This document shows, piece after piece, positions 1 through 12,596 of a stretch of DNA of 64,000 bases. The stretch is taken from contig NC_044278.2 in NCBI RefSeq assembly GCF_004027225.2, forward strand, positions 98,820,743 through 98,884,742, given 5' to 3'. The notes below the pieces were generated by a model. That model searched no databases and was not told the origin of the DNA. It saw only the letters and a list, made by a program, of their open reading frames with translations. The position numbers and the translations under genes are program-made. This DNA is from Strigops habroptila. Its lineage: Eukaryota; Chordata; Aves; Psittaciformes; Psittacidae. The number at the start of each line of letters is the position of its first letter. Position 1 is the stretch's first letter.

Positions 1-3000
1 CTAAGACAGAGGGGTTTTTTTGCATTGGTTTAGCTTTGTTTTCTGAGGATATGAAACTCGGAAAATTCAGTGAAGCTCAATTCAAAATTAGCTGCTCTAA
101 AGTATGGAGCAAGAACTGGAACTTACTTACAACATGTTTTTGGCAATGCTAAGATGGGGACCATTCATCCTCCTGCAGAGGCTCTTCAGACTCTCTGGAG
201 GATTACTGTTAGACTGCTGCCTGCCCTTGGTGAGCAAGTCATATGCATCAACTGCCTCCTGATCGTTTGCAACCACTGGAAACTGTAATCAAATTGGACA
301 AAAGGAGTGAGTTCAAGTATGTTGAATTCCTTAAAATGTTATGAAATCAGACAGCTGAGTAGAGGGAAAAGGGTATTTGTGTCCATGCTGAAGAAAAGGT
401 TAAGAAGCTTATTCATCACTGGACATCAAAGAATCAATATAGACAAGATGTGCTACTGACTGAATTCCTTTCATTCTGCTGCTCTGCAAACAATATTTTC
501 AGCATTTCTCTTAAATGTGAGGGAACTTTCTGCATCTGATGATAAACTTTGTTAAATAATTTTTACGTTACTGGTGACTTTCACCTAGCTAAGTGATTAT
601 CATGGTAGTGTGCAATGAATTTATCAATTTTTCTGGATTTGTTACCTTCTGCAAGTTTGATACAGTGTTTTACTGAAAAAAAGAAAAAAAAAAAAAAAGG
701 AAAAAATATCCTGGCTGATATTTTATTTAGATTTTGAGGAATATTTTTTCCAGCTTTTTTTTCCCTCAAAGCAGATTTAAATAGCTCAATTAAAACTAGG
801 TACACTAGGAAGCAGGTAGAAATGTAATTTCTCAACAACTGCTACGTACCAGCTTCCCTTGTGCACCAGTTTATGTAATCACCAAATCTAAGATGCTGAA
901 ACTGCAACTAATACTCATAACATATGTAAGATATTTTAAATAGCAAACCAATAATGCCAAAGGCTATTATATATATTTAAATACTTTAGAATAAAGAAAA
1001 GTTGTTTTGTTTTGTTCTGTTTTTCCTAAAAGATTAGCTGACAGATATATTGCCTCAGTTTCAGTAAAAGGCTTTACACTACTGCCAGACAGCAGTGGAA
1101 AGCTAGGCTGACTATAAGAAGGAAGCTAGAACAGAGGAAATATTTGCATACTAACTTAAAAGAATCCTAGTTAAACCATCTGAAACTAATACATACACAG
1201 AATACTGAGATTGCATGATTTTCTCTGCTATGTGCAAAGAATAATAATTTATATTAAGTTACTTGCCATCTTAAGATGATTGAGCCTCATGTTTTCTGCA
1301 TGGTTTAGTACTTTCAAAGTGGGACAAGTAATTATCTCTTACATAATAAACCATCTGCATGGATATAATTAAACATTTGCTCAGTTGTATTTGATATTAA
1401 ACCAGAAAAAGAATGTGGTTAAGTAGCATTTGTCATGCAAAAGATGCCAAAATCAGCCGAAAAATCCATCTAAAACATCCTGGTTAGTTGCTGAGCTTTT
1501 GAAGGGGTCTTGAATAGATCTCAAATGTGATGCTGCATAACTCAGGTTGACATGGTAACGTGCATAGTAAGGAAAATCTCAGCTTTATTAGCAACTTCAT
1601 TTTAATTCCCTCCCCTTTTCATATGCTCCTCTCAGTTTCTGGAGTAAATGTATCTTAAGAGCCTCTGATTGTAACTCGTAATTATTTGGCATAATTAAGA
1701 TGGTATGCTAGCCTTTTATTTTGTAGGCAGCAGAATAGTAGCAGGTCTATCAGATGAATCCCTAGCAGCATTTTTAAATGACCATGTTAAATTTAGTGCT
1801 GTTCTGAGAGACATCATGTGTATTGCTTGGTTAATGGGATGCTTGCTATATTAGGACTGATCTGGCAGCACTCTGCCAGAGGAAACAGGCAGAAAAGAAA
1901 AAATTTTCTCAATACAGTTACTCTAACAAACATACAAGCTGTTAAGGGTCAATGACCAGAGCCATAAGCCCTGAAGACTTGCTGAGCAGACAAAACCAGA
2001 AGCACCATAGCTTGAGAACACAGGCTGCAGGAATGATAGCAAGGTAAAAAAGGGCCCTGTAAGACAGAGACAAGAGCAAGTTTGCAAGACCAAAACTGAG
2101 ACATAGTCAACACTTTTGGAATATTTGGATAAAACTGAGGCTTCATAAATGACCATCACAAAATTGTAGGTCTTAAAGTAATATAAAAACACATCCTTTG
2201 ATTGTTTTAAAATAATTCTCTCTAAAAGCTTTATTTCTTGTCCAAAGTAAACCATACTTTGTTTTTAACTAGGATTCACATCTTTATACAGTTCTTAATC
2301 ATCTTCTGTGCATGAGAGAGCACTACAGATTGGTGTATGGTGTGGGATGTGTCTGGCACCTTATAGCATGTGATTGAGAGGAGGGAGGGAAGGAAGGAAC
2401 TGCAGAGCTAGGATATCATCTGAGGAGCAAGATAGAGTAGGAAAGCAAAGTGCTACGCTGCACGAATGCATAAGGTACAGACAGAGCTAAAGAGGAGAGG
2501 CAGGTTCTGTTTCATTGTGTGACACTTGACAGGTCTGCTGAATACAGAATCCCAAAGGTAGTCAAACTCATCCAGCCTTTTGGGTATGTCATGGATGATA
2601 GAGACAGTACTTCAGCTCTGAAGCTGACTGAGGGATAGGAGAACTGCGAGATTCCACAGAGAATAAATAAAGGCAGACTCGGAGTGACCAAAAAAAGCTT
2701 AGCTGAAGCTTTCCCTGCAACCATGATGTTGGCCACTCTTCGACCCCCAAAATAGCTTATCACTTAGAAAAGTGAGATGTTATCATAACACTAGACAGCA
2801 GTGCTATGGAGTGAGAAATGAGTGTTTAAGTTAGTCACCTGGTTTTACATGGGAACCTTGATTTACCATGGAAATACTGACATCACTGCGAGAGAGATCT
2901 CTTACAAAGGAAATCTAATCAAGGAATTAGAAATTGAAAAGAAATCTGACAGATGAAAGAACAGAAAATATCCTCCTCTTCTGTGATAACTGTATAATTA

Positions 3001-4314
3001 ACAAGATTGAAAAACAGTTGAAACTAGCTTGCATGAGATCTTCTGGATCCATGTAGCTCCACATATGTATTTAATGCCTGATTCCTTCCACAATGGCATT
3101 CCAGAGCATCAAAAAACAAGCCATTTTTTAAACCGACAAGTGGGTTTTCTGTTGTTCAGATAATTAGAAGCATAATAATCCTGATAAAATAAAACTGAGG
3201 AAACAAAACAAGAATAATTATTTGGAAGCAGTTTCCCCTAGGCCTATATCATTCAAAATGGAAGAAAGGAGAAATTTTAATGTCACTATCTACTATAATA
3301 TCATCAATTAATTGTTAAGCTTAAAAAATGCTGGTTTTCCACATGGACTTGCTTTACTGAAGCTTCACAAACTAAAACCATGCTTGATTAAAGATCCTTT
3401 ATTTTAAAGCTATAAAGAGGTATAATTCTGTTTATGTAAAACAGCCCTTTATAAATTTTTAAGGGATTTTTTACACTAAACTTACTAAAGCAGAGTTAAT
3501 TAGTTTTTCAAAACAGAGGACTCTGAATTCTTAAACCACAACACACTTTCATGGCAAATTAGGTTTCACTTTGTTAGCATCTAAGAGTATGTGGATTAAC
3601 CTGCTTAATACTACTTTCCTTCCTATCAACAATGGTTTGAATGTAATCTTAAGATTTGTGTTTGAGTTCTTCCCGGCTCATAACAGTAACAGCCTCTTTT
3701 TATCAAGATTAATGTGTAAGACTATATGTGAATATATTTCACATTGACTGCACCTAAACTTTCAAAATGTAACCACATGGACAAGCAGAAAAAGAGTTAA
3801 TCTGGTGACGCAGCACTGCCAGCTACTTTATATCTTCTAGGCCTCGTTAGTTTCCCCAAATAAACATAGTTACTGTATAGATAACAATGGCCATAATTCT
3901 TATCGAATGACTAAACTGACAGTCCACAGAGTTTTAAAATTACGGAAACATCTATCTGCCCCAGCCCAGAGTATTTGCCTTACATTTTCTAACGAGTAAT
4001 TGTAAATTGCTGATCTTAAAAATATTTAATTTGGAGTCATTCCAGATCACTGTCATTTAGACTGGCTGAAGAGTTTTCAAGGTCAAGTTTTTTATGAACT
4101 TTGGGCTAACCCTAGTTTAGTGCAGTAGAACTGGAGGTATCTGGAACTGCCCAAAAGAATAGTGTGTTCAGCAGACTTGTTTTGTATTTAGGCTTCTGAA
4201 GTCTGAGTTCACTTTCAGGCATTTAAATTCTTTCTTTGGGGAAAGGGGAGAAGACTGTTATGTTTACTTGCCTTCTCCATTTACTAACTGTTTAGTTTAT
4301 CTCAAAGAGAATCT
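1..4314. other. Upstream intergenic DNA, no gene seen
   Basis: AT-rich sequence without a recognisable exon, RNA gene or repeat of known family. All open frames are short (110 codons at most) and look random. An A-rich purine run sits near 678-701. Old, unrecognised repeats cannot be excluded. Confidence 0.7.
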
Positions 4315-4346
4315 CTAACTTTCATTCTTTCTAACTTTCATTCTTT
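4315..4346. repeat. 16-bp tandem duplication
   Basis: The unit ctaactttcattcttt occurs twice, back to back and without differences. A pyrimidine tract follows, and a CR1 fragment starts about 12 bases later. Confidence 0.85.
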
Positions 4347-4358
4347 TTCCTTTTTTTA

Positions 4359-4704
4359 GACCTCACAGCAGCCTTCCAGTATCTGAAGGGGGCCTACAAG
4401 GATGCTGGTGAACCCCCTTCATTAGGGACTGTAGTGATAGGACAACAGGAAATGGGTTCAAACTTAAACAGGGGAAGTTTAGATTAGATATAAGGAAGAA
4501 GTTCTTTACTGTGAGGGTGGTGAGGCACTGGAATGGGTTGCCCAAGGAAGTTGTGAATGCTCCATCCCTGGCAGTGTTCAAGGCCAGGTTGGACGGAGTC
4601 TTGGGTGACATGGTTTAGTGCGAGGTGTCCCTGCCCATGGCAGGGGGGTTGGAACTAGATGATCTTAAGGTCCTTTCCAACCCTAACTATTCTACGATTC
4701 TATA
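4359..4704 (+). mobile_element. CR1 LINE, 3' fragment (sense)
   Basis: The element starts inside the last part of the CR1 reverse transcriptase ORF (a sense reading gives [24 protein letters not shown] residues). It then has the usual CR1 3' UTR (gcccatggcaggggggttgg, ctagatgatcttaaggtcc) and ends with attctacgattctat. It is severely 5' truncated, as most CR1 copies are, and its frame is not fully intact. Confidence 0.9.
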
Positions 4705-5156
4705 ATTCCTCTTTGTATACTGTTTTGGTTATCTGTGCATCTCTAACACAATCTGTGATGACTGAGGGAAAACTATACATTAATCTGTTTTTACCTGACG
4801 TTACCACAAGAGTCACAGCTACTCTTAACGGTATCATTGCTAATTAGAACACTTTACTTATCAGACAGAAAACTGTTACTTTCCGAATATTTACATTAAT
4901 TTTTCTTTAGTGATAAGGTATTTAGGATTGATATTTATGATCATTTTGTCTTTTATCTGATGGACCTTACAGCTGTGCAAAACCTTGGAATGGCTGAGCA
5001 TATCTGAACTAGCATCAACAGAGATGTTTTATTAAAGAGTACTTCTCTAGATGTTATGTTTTCGATAATTTGGGGATAAAATTTTTTGCTGCTCAGCAGC
5101 TTGAAGCAATACATACTATTTATCTGTGCACTGATGGTATTAGACAGTCAGGAAGA
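4705..5156. other. Intergenic, nothing recognised
   Basis: AT-rich sequence between two CR1 copies. No coding or RNA signal is visible. Confidence 0.7.
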
Positions 5157-5209
5157 AATCTTCAAGATTGGTGATTAATTTTTAAGATTAATCTTCAAGA
5201 TTGCTGATT
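5157..5209. repeat. 20-bp direct repeats, 33 bases apart
   Basis: The bases aatcttcaagattggtgatt (5157-5176) recur at 5190-5209 with a single G/C difference. The second copy ends exactly where the CR1 element begins. They look like a local duplication at or near the insertion point. Confidence 0.8.
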
Positions 5210-5870
5210 GATGGCCAGCTGAACATGAGCCAGCCTGTGCCCAGGCAGCCAAGAAGGCCAACAGCATCCTGGCCTGTATCAGAAATAGTGTGGCCAGCAG
5301 GACTAGGGCAGTGATCATCCCCCTGTACCGGCCACTGGTGAGGCCGCACCTGAAATACTGTGTTCACTTCTGGGCCCCTCACTACAAGAGAGACATTGAG
5401 GTGCTGGAGTGGGTCCAGAGAAGGGCAACGAGGCTGGTGAAGGGTCTGGAGCACAAGTCTGATGAGGAATGGCTGAGGGAACTGGGTTGTTTAGTCTGGA
5501 GAAGAGAAGGCTCAGGGGGCACCTTATCGCTCTCTACAACTACCTGAAAAGAGGTTGTAGTGAGGTGCGGGCCAGTCTCTTCCCTCAAGGAACAAGCGAT
5601 AGGACAAGAGGCAATGGCCTCAAGCTGAGCCGGAGGAGGTTTAGATTGGATATTAGGAAAGATTTCTTCACTGAGAGGGCAATCAGGCATTGGAACAGGT
5701 TGTCCAGGGAAGTGGTGGAATCACCGTCCCTGGAAGTGTTCAAAAACCATGCAGATGAGGCCCTCAGTGACATGACTTAGTGGTGGACTTGGCAGTCCTG
5801 GAGCAATGCTTGGACTTGATGATCTGAAAGGTCTTTTCCAACCTAGTTGATTCTATGGTTCTATGATTCT
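5210..5870 (+). mobile_element. CR1 LINE, 3' copy (sense), young
   Basis: About 660 bases of CR1: the C-terminal third of ORF2 ([15 protein letters not shown]..., then [40 protein letters not shown]), a short 3' UTR and the end gattctatggttctatgattct. The final 103 codons (5469-5780) are still open up to the normal stop, so the copy has decayed little, although the upstream part needs a frame change. Over its last 450 or so bases it is almost identical to the antisense copy at 11716-12178. Confidence 0.95.
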
Positions 5871-8160
5871 AAGATTACCATGATAGTTTGGAGGTTGAAT
5901 CTCAAATGGGAATTGAAATTCTCAAATGCAAATTAAACTTTCAGCCATAATGTAAAGAAATCTTTAATTAAATGTCATGAAATTGATACATGAAATTGCT
6001 GTGCTTAGCCATTGGTGCTTGAGTGGAAAGACCACCAGTAAAGAAGTCTTTCCAGACCATGTAAGCAGTAGACCAGGATCGCTCCATAGTACATAACCTG
6101 CATGAGGAGAGAAGTGTTAGATTACTTACAGCAACAGCTGGTGCCTTACACCCTTAACCTGCAAATTAACTGCAGGAGGGGATGGCATCCGAATCCTCAC
6201 TCAGAAAAGATATATGCTGCTCAAAGAATCTGATCCTGGTTGTAACAGGTGGTGTGGAACCCAGCAGACACTGACAACCTCATGCAGCCAGCGCATCACA
6301 AAAAAATGGCACCTAGAAGGCGAAAAATCTGCTCCTAAACAGTGAAAATTTGAGACACCTCCCAGGACACTAAAGTCTACCCACTTCATTTCTCCTCTTG
6401 AATGACCTGAGATTTCCCCTGTTGTTTTCTCTTTACTGCCCTCACACATCCTTTAGTGATTTGGGGCACACTGGCTGATTACTTGCCTGAGAATGAGCTA
6501 AGGGCTATCTTTCCCTGTTCTCACAGAGTTCCGCCTCAGCTACTGTGATGTTCCAACCCTCTTCCGACTGATAAGACCCATATGGGAAAAAAATTATTTG
6601 AGGATTTACCTCAATAAAGTGCGAATAGTTGATGCAGAATTTCACGCTCTAAATTCTTTCAGGAAGCAGGCCCTTTTTAAAAGTAATGTTTGTAAAAATT
6701 GTGTCCCAACCCTACCCCCTCTAACTTATTTTTAAAACACTAGTAAATGAAACCATCACATATGCTCTTCTTGGGTTGTCCAAAAAATTGTGCAGTTTGT
6801 GCATTTATATTCATAAAACATTCCAACTTTCTCTCAAATGAAAAAAACACTCCCCAGATCCTCAGCTTAGAGCATGTGAATACTTCTGAGATTGAGTTGA
6901 GGTTATTGTGAACATACATATTCTAAATTATTTAAAATGCTTCTGCCAAAGTTTAGCAGTCAGCAAAGAATATCAATTTACTTTAATTAGTTTGAAGCAA
7001 AGACCAGGAAAAATTCAGATCCTGCACTTCAGAATTATTCTGATTCAGCTTCTTGGCAACCTGGAAAGAAGAAAGACTATAGTAACAGTTTACTCAGATA
7101 AATGTTGTGCTATCCTACATGATGATAGAGAATATTTTGGAGATGGATAGAGTTATTTCACAGGTAGGATTGGCCTGCCACACAGATCGTTAATTTATAA
7201 CTGACAATCCCAAATGACAGGGGTATAGGTTCAATTTGTTAACCAGTACAGGCAAGCAAATAAAATCAGCCAAACAGCTCTTTAAATGCCCTTAATCAAA
7301 TCTGAAATAATAGTACCTGAAACATCTCAACAATATCTGAAAGAAAAATAATAAAGAGACATAAGCTTGACAAACCATGCTGGAAGTCTTTTGTTGACAT
7401 AGTTAGAATATCTATGGAGTATCAAAAAGTGAAATACCCTAATTTCCCAAAATGAAACGCTTCACTTCACTTTACAATGGATCTCTTTGCAGTGGACAAG
7501 CACATAGGAATAACTTTAAGAATGTTTTATCCAATGACAGCATGTAGTTATATCTGCTGTATGCAACGAGAGTTAACTGCTGGTCTATAGTCTGTTTTTA
7601 ACATGATGAATTTCTTGAAGAAGTCAGTTATAAGCAAATGAGTGAGACAAAGAGGAGTCTTTCTTTAACAGAGAATGATTTTACCAAATTCTAAAATCCA
7701 GTTGTGCAGTTAAGAGGATATTGTCTTTTGTTAAAAATATTCCAACTGGAAAGAAATACAGAGGGACAGATAATGTGGCAAAACCTTTTTATTTACTCCT
7801 TACTGTACGTAAGTCCAGACAAGTGAAATATAATCAACAGATGTGAGAAATCATCAGTGAAACATTTTAAAGCCAGAAATACTAAAGACAAAAGGGAGTT
7901 AAAAAAAAGATATAATATTGTGAACAAAATTAATCCGAGCAAAATCATAGGTGTGTTATTAGAAGCAGACAGTTGAAACTGTCAGTAACAATGCAGAACA
8001 GACAGAAATATTCCATGAATATTTCTGCATATTGCAGTCCCATCCCAGTCATAAATGCCATATGGTTTTTCCTAAAAATAATATGCAAATAATTTTTAAT
8101 GCATGGGTAGTTTAAAAAGAATTTATTACTGGTCTGCCTGAAAATGTTCCTATTCAATAA
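5871..8160. other. Intergenic, nothing recognised
   Basis: AT-rich DNA with only short random open frames. No CR1 3' end, tRNA-like fold or exon was found by eye. Confidence 0.65.
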
Positions 8161-8164
8161 ATTA

Positions 8165-9430
8165 AAGAATATTAAGGAAGTATTAGAAACCTGGATAAAG
8201 CCAGGGTTACATGTAACCAACATAAAAACTATGACCTTGATTATATAATTCTAGCTGTGCTGGAATCAGTAGCAGGTAAAATAACCGAAGGCCTGATACA
8301 TGATGTAACCAATACAGAACATGACTGTGTAATTGGTGCCAATGAGCATGTCAAATTGGGTAGCTTTCTGGGTGAGACTGCCGAATATGATTGATAAAGG
8401 TGACTTCATTGACATACGCTTCTGTAAAACAACATACAACAGGACATCAATCTAATTAAATGATTAGTATTACACAAAATCAGTAACATGTAATAATTAA
8501 TTAAAAATCAACTTAATGACAGATCTCCAAAAGGAACTATAAGCAGCTAATCATAATGCCTTGGGTAATTCTTGAGGAATTTGTGGAGTTCTCTTCTTTT
8601 CCATAAGTGAGTTTTTCCCGCTGTGTTGGTGCGGGATGCTGCCAGCCCAGCCCAGCCCAGCCCAGCCCAGGCTCTGGCAGTGTTCAGGGCGCCAGTGCAG
8701 CTCCAGTTGTCTGGATCCCTGCTGGGAGATGGCACAGGCTGTTTACTCAAACAGGCATCTGCGACCACACCATCACTAGTTCCCTTGGCCTGGTTTGGAG
8801 TCCTGAGAGCTGAGTGCCTCTCTGACATGAAGTGGAACGAGCTCGAAACACACCCTTGACACTGGTGCCTTGGGGGATTGAGCCCCACATTTTAGAAAAT
8901 GCTCTCCTCTGCTACTACATAAATTTATGAGTGATCTGAAGAAACATTCAACAGCATTAATGGTAAAAATTGCAGATGACATAAAATGCATAAAGTACTA
9001 AATAATGCAAAGAGAAAACAGTTTTTTTGTAGGGAAATTGACATCCTTTAGTAAGCCAGGACCATTTGAACGTGCTTTTTGAGACAGCTGAATGCAAAGT
9101 CATTCAGCAGGAACAAAGAATGTAGGTCACGTTTAGAAGTCTGGAGACTGTGTCCTGGAAAGCAGTGACTCTGACAAGGATTTAGGGGTCACAGTGGTTA
9201 GCCAACTAAAGAGAAGCTCCCAGAACAATGTTCCAAGGCATTTGGTACAGCCTTCAGATACAGGAATGTTCGGTGGTGACATAAACAGCATCCAATTCTA
9301 CCGCACACTTTTGATAAAGGTGCTTAAAAATCAGAAATATTCAGAAAAGCACTCCTAGAATACTGTTAGTATTAATTTCCAGTAGTAATCTGGAAAACCT
9401 GATTAACAATAACAGAGATTAAAAGTCCAA
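8165..9430 (+). mobile_element. Old CR1/L3-type LINE fragment, reverse transcriptase region (sense)
   Basis: The sequence is heavily decayed but keeps a CR1/L3-clade reverse transcriptase layout in the right order. DKGDFIDI lies at about 8393-8416. The active-site relic IADDIK lies at 8969-8986, corresponding to F/YADD. A GTKNVGH-like stretch is at about 9110-9130, and DSDKDLGVTVVSQL at 9167-9208. Many stops and frame changes rule out activity. An unrelated GC-rich piece interrupts it at about 8590-8860. The exact ends are uncertain. Confidence 0.72.
8590..8860. other. GC-rich insert inside the old LINE, with a (CCCAG)n run
   Basis: This segment does not fit the LINE on either side and is clearly more GC-rich than its surroundings. 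It holds about five tandem cccag units at 8645-8669. Short frames open on both strands but none resembles a known protein. Its origin is unknown. Confidence 0.45.
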
Positions 9431-11715
9431 ATTACTTACTTTACCCAAAGTGGCATTACGAAGTGACTGCATTGTGGTTTATAAAAATCCATTACGTATT
9501 TCCAACAAGGAAAGACAACTCTGTCAGTAGCAAAACAGCTCTTTAAACAGGGTAACCATAGGACTGTTAAAAAAAGTTATGCAGGTTTTGTTTCTATTTA
9601 GAATTGCATTGTTTTAATTTGAGGATGAACATGAAAAAAGTAAAGGAAAAGCATCTTTTAAAGTGCTTTAAAAGAAAAGCATGGCAGGCTAGCATGACAA
9701 AGGCAAAGAGACTGCATGGTACGGTGTTGAGTCTTCATGTTGAACACAAAACTGTAAATGAACAAAATAACACATTTTAAAAGACAGTTTCCTATTGTTT
9801 TTATACTTCCATGTTGATTTATACTGTATTCTTTTATTTTGGCCTTTATTTTTTTTTTTTTAACATAATCAGAGTGAAGATCTTTCTTGAACATCTGTGA
9901 AATATTTTGCACACTCAGGCTAGACGTAAATAATACATGTTGGAGAGATGTAAACACCAATGGGAGAAATAAATTATGTACGTGAACACAGGGCACTATA
10001 GCTAAAGTAATGAGCTGAAACATAAGAAACTTCCATTAACTTGATCATCAGAAAAAAAATCCTTATAATTGGAGGAATTCAATTTTGAAGAGATGTCTCC
10101 TTTGGGAAGCAGAAGCCCCATTACCTGAAGCATTTAAAATGAACTGCACAAGACAGCATTGAAGAAAGTTAAAGACCAGTCCTTTATGAAGACCATGATT
10201 GTCTTTTCCATCTCAAATCTTTGTGATCTCCTGTTTTTTCTTATAATTTAAGACTATCATGAATATTTTGATTGTCGAGCTACAAAACAAGCAGTTTAAA
10301 GAACAGAATTTTATTGCAAGATTACCAGAATTGTTTTAAAATTAGTTTCCATTCTCCTATCTAGTATACAACATTACCAATATCACCATGTTACATCTAA
10401 ATATAGACTAAGAGATTTTCAAAAACAACAGACTAAAAAGCAATATAGTTGGTGAAATACTCAGTGTGGAGGTGCTCAATTTTTAAGAACTTGCATCTGA
10501 AAAATGTCAATCTCTACTAAAGTGCCTCAGCGCTCCATTGACCATTGGGGAAGAATTAAGTAAGTGCCTTGGAATGAGATCCACAAAAACTAAGCTAGGT
10601 GGTAAGAGTGTGCTGAGGACAAAGTTGTACACTGAGTTCTGAATCTCTTTGATGTTCAGGTGTTTTAATGCTATTACTCCTTTGAGCAGAGGCTTTCCTG
10701 AAGGTTTTAGGTGCTTGTTTCTCTTTCAAAAACTAGGAAAACAAGTGTAGCTGGAAGACTCTTGTCTCTGCTCTATAATTCAGTGATTAAAGAACTCCTC
10801 CAGGATGATGAAGACACAGCAACAATTAATTTTCTCCTTTAGTGAATCTCGCGTCTCCTAAGACCCTATCTGAGGACTATTCTAGAGGAATAGAAAAGAA
10901 GGGGAGCGCTCCAGCCCCTTCTTCCTTTGAGCCACTTACAGTTTTTGTAGACTGAAGGCTTCATTTGTCTTCAGACAGATTAAGCAGGAGCCTCTATTCT
11001 GATTAGGGGTCTATCACTGGGAACAGGTCACCCTGGGCTTAAGATCCTGCTCCACTGTTTCTGGATTTATGGATACAAAACACATAAATGGTCCATAGTA
11101 CAAACACAAAAAGCCATCTTTTGTCCTTCCCAACCAAGTGCCATATCCACAAGGTTACAGACTAATTCCCCCTCTCTGATCTAATGCATTTTTAATTCTT
11201 TCAAAGTGAGCAGCTTTAGCAGAAGGGACAGATTGTGTTTTCTTCTCTTCCACATCCCTGCGGACTGTGAGCTGTTTACCTGACAAGTAGAAGAGAGTTG
11301 AAGTCTTTGTTTTACAAAGGAAAGCAACCAGATCTTTTACCTAGAGAATGTCTTAACCACTGATATTTTTATATTAAAATGCAGAATAACCAAGCTTTTG
11401 GGGAGAAGGCATCAGTTATGGCTGATTTTTTGTGTGCAGGTGGATTTAGCAGATATTCTCCAAGATCTGAGGGGCTTGGGCACAAGAGGAGCAAGTCAGT
11501 CAGATGAAGCCTGAGATGCCTTTGGGCGAATACAGTTTCTGGGGAATTTAAGCATAAAAACTGTAGCGTCTGTGGAGGTTAGTCACCTCCAAGGTCAGCT
11601 GTAACTGAGCGAGTGATGTGAAGGAGCCTGGCTCCAGTTTCAGTATCTAAATTCCACATCAGTCCCACCTTCAGCACCCAAGCCCTGCCGCAGGAATTTG
11701 GGGACTGGGTGAACC
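9431..11715. other. Intergenic, nothing recognised
   Basis: AT-rich until about 10.9 kb, then more balanced in base content towards the promoter. A T-run lies at about 9849-9862. The longest frame (121 codons, minus strand, 9658-10023) has no recognisable domain and low-complexity lysine runs. Distal promoter elements may lie here, but nothing specific can be shown. Confidence 0.6.
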
Positions 11716-12178
11716 TCATAGAATCAACTAGGTTGGAAAAGACCTTTCAGATCATCAAGTCCAAGCATTGCTCCAGGACTGCCAAGTCCACCACTAAGTC
11801 ATGTCACTGAGGGCCTCATCTGCATGGTTTTTGAACACTTCCAGGGACGGTGATTCCACCACTTCCCTGGACAACCTGTTCCAATGCCTGATTGCCCTCT
11901 CAGTGAAGAAATCTTTCCTAATATCCAATCTAAACCTCCTCCGGCTCAGCTTGAGGCCATTGCCTCTTGTCCTATCGCTTGTTCCTTGAGGGAAGAGACT
12001 GGCCCGCACCTCACTACAACCTCTTTTCAGGTAGTTGTAGAGAGCGATAAGGTGCCCCCTGAGCCTTCTCTTCTCCAGACTAAACAACCCAGTTCCCTCA
12101 GCCATTCCTCATCAGACTTGTGCTCCAGACCCTTCACCAGCCTCGTTGCCCTTCTCTGGATCCGCTCCAGCAACTCAA
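11716..12178 (-). mobile_element. CR1 LINE, 3' copy (antisense), young, next to the promoter
   Basis: Read on the minus strand, this is the CR1 ORF2 C-terminus, 3' UTR and terminal gattctatga. The 103-codon frame 12105-11794 gives a protein identical to that of the CR1 copy at 5469-5780. It is 5' truncated at about 12178, roughly 50 bases before the CpG island. I could find only three base differences from the other copy, all near the truncated end. Confidence 0.95.
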
Positions 12179-12406
12179 TAATACCAAGCGACAGATTTGG
12201 TAAAAACACTTGGTGTTTTTTTGGACTCCGGGCTGGCAGCTGCCCCCCGCCAGGCACGGTCCTGCCAGCCGCCGGTGGAGCACATCCCCCGGCCGGGGCT
12301 CGACGGGGCGGCGGGAGGCAGCGACCCGCGGTACAGTCAGGAATTAGCTCTGGGGGAGCCCACTGGGGCCGATAGTCCCGGCGCGGCCTCTCCCCCGCGG
12401 CCCCTG

Positions 12407-12416
12407 GCGCAGGCGG
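12407..12416 (+). promoter_or_regulatory. NRF1-like site in the promoter
   Basis: The bases gcgcaggcgg match the NRF1 palindrome at 9 of 10 positions. NRF1 sites are common in CpG-island promoters. The call rests on the motif alone. Confidence 0.3.
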
Positions 12417-12464
12417 CAGCGGGCTCCCCTCGCACCCACCGCCCAGCAGACTGGGAGTGTTGCC

Positions 12465-12472
12465 GGGGCGGC
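12465..12472 (+). promoter_or_regulatory. GC box (Sp/KLF-type)
   Basis: The bases ggggcggc form a GC box in the CpG island upstream of the proposed exon 1 donor. Such boxes are expected in an island promoter. No spacing to a mapped start site can be given. Confidence 0.4.
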
Positions 12473-12596
12473 TCCGCAGCGCCGGAGGAAGACCGAGCCC
12501 GCTAACGGAGGCGGAGAGGGGGAGAGAGACAGAGGCGACGGCACCGCCCTCCGGAGAGAGCGGCAGGGAGAGGCTGGTGCGAAGCGCCGCATCTCA

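Noticed and set aside
4340..4362. Pyrimidine tract ending in ttttttag that looks like a splice acceptor
   Set aside because: What follows is a CR1 3' fragment, not an exon.
5469..5780. 103-codon frame as a host gene (also at 11794-12105)
   Set aside because: It is the ORF2 end of CR1, present twice here and truncated at the 5' side.
9658..10023. 121-codon frame on the minus strand upstream of the promoter
   Set aside because: No recognisable domain, low-complexity lysine stretch, AT-rich intergenic setting.
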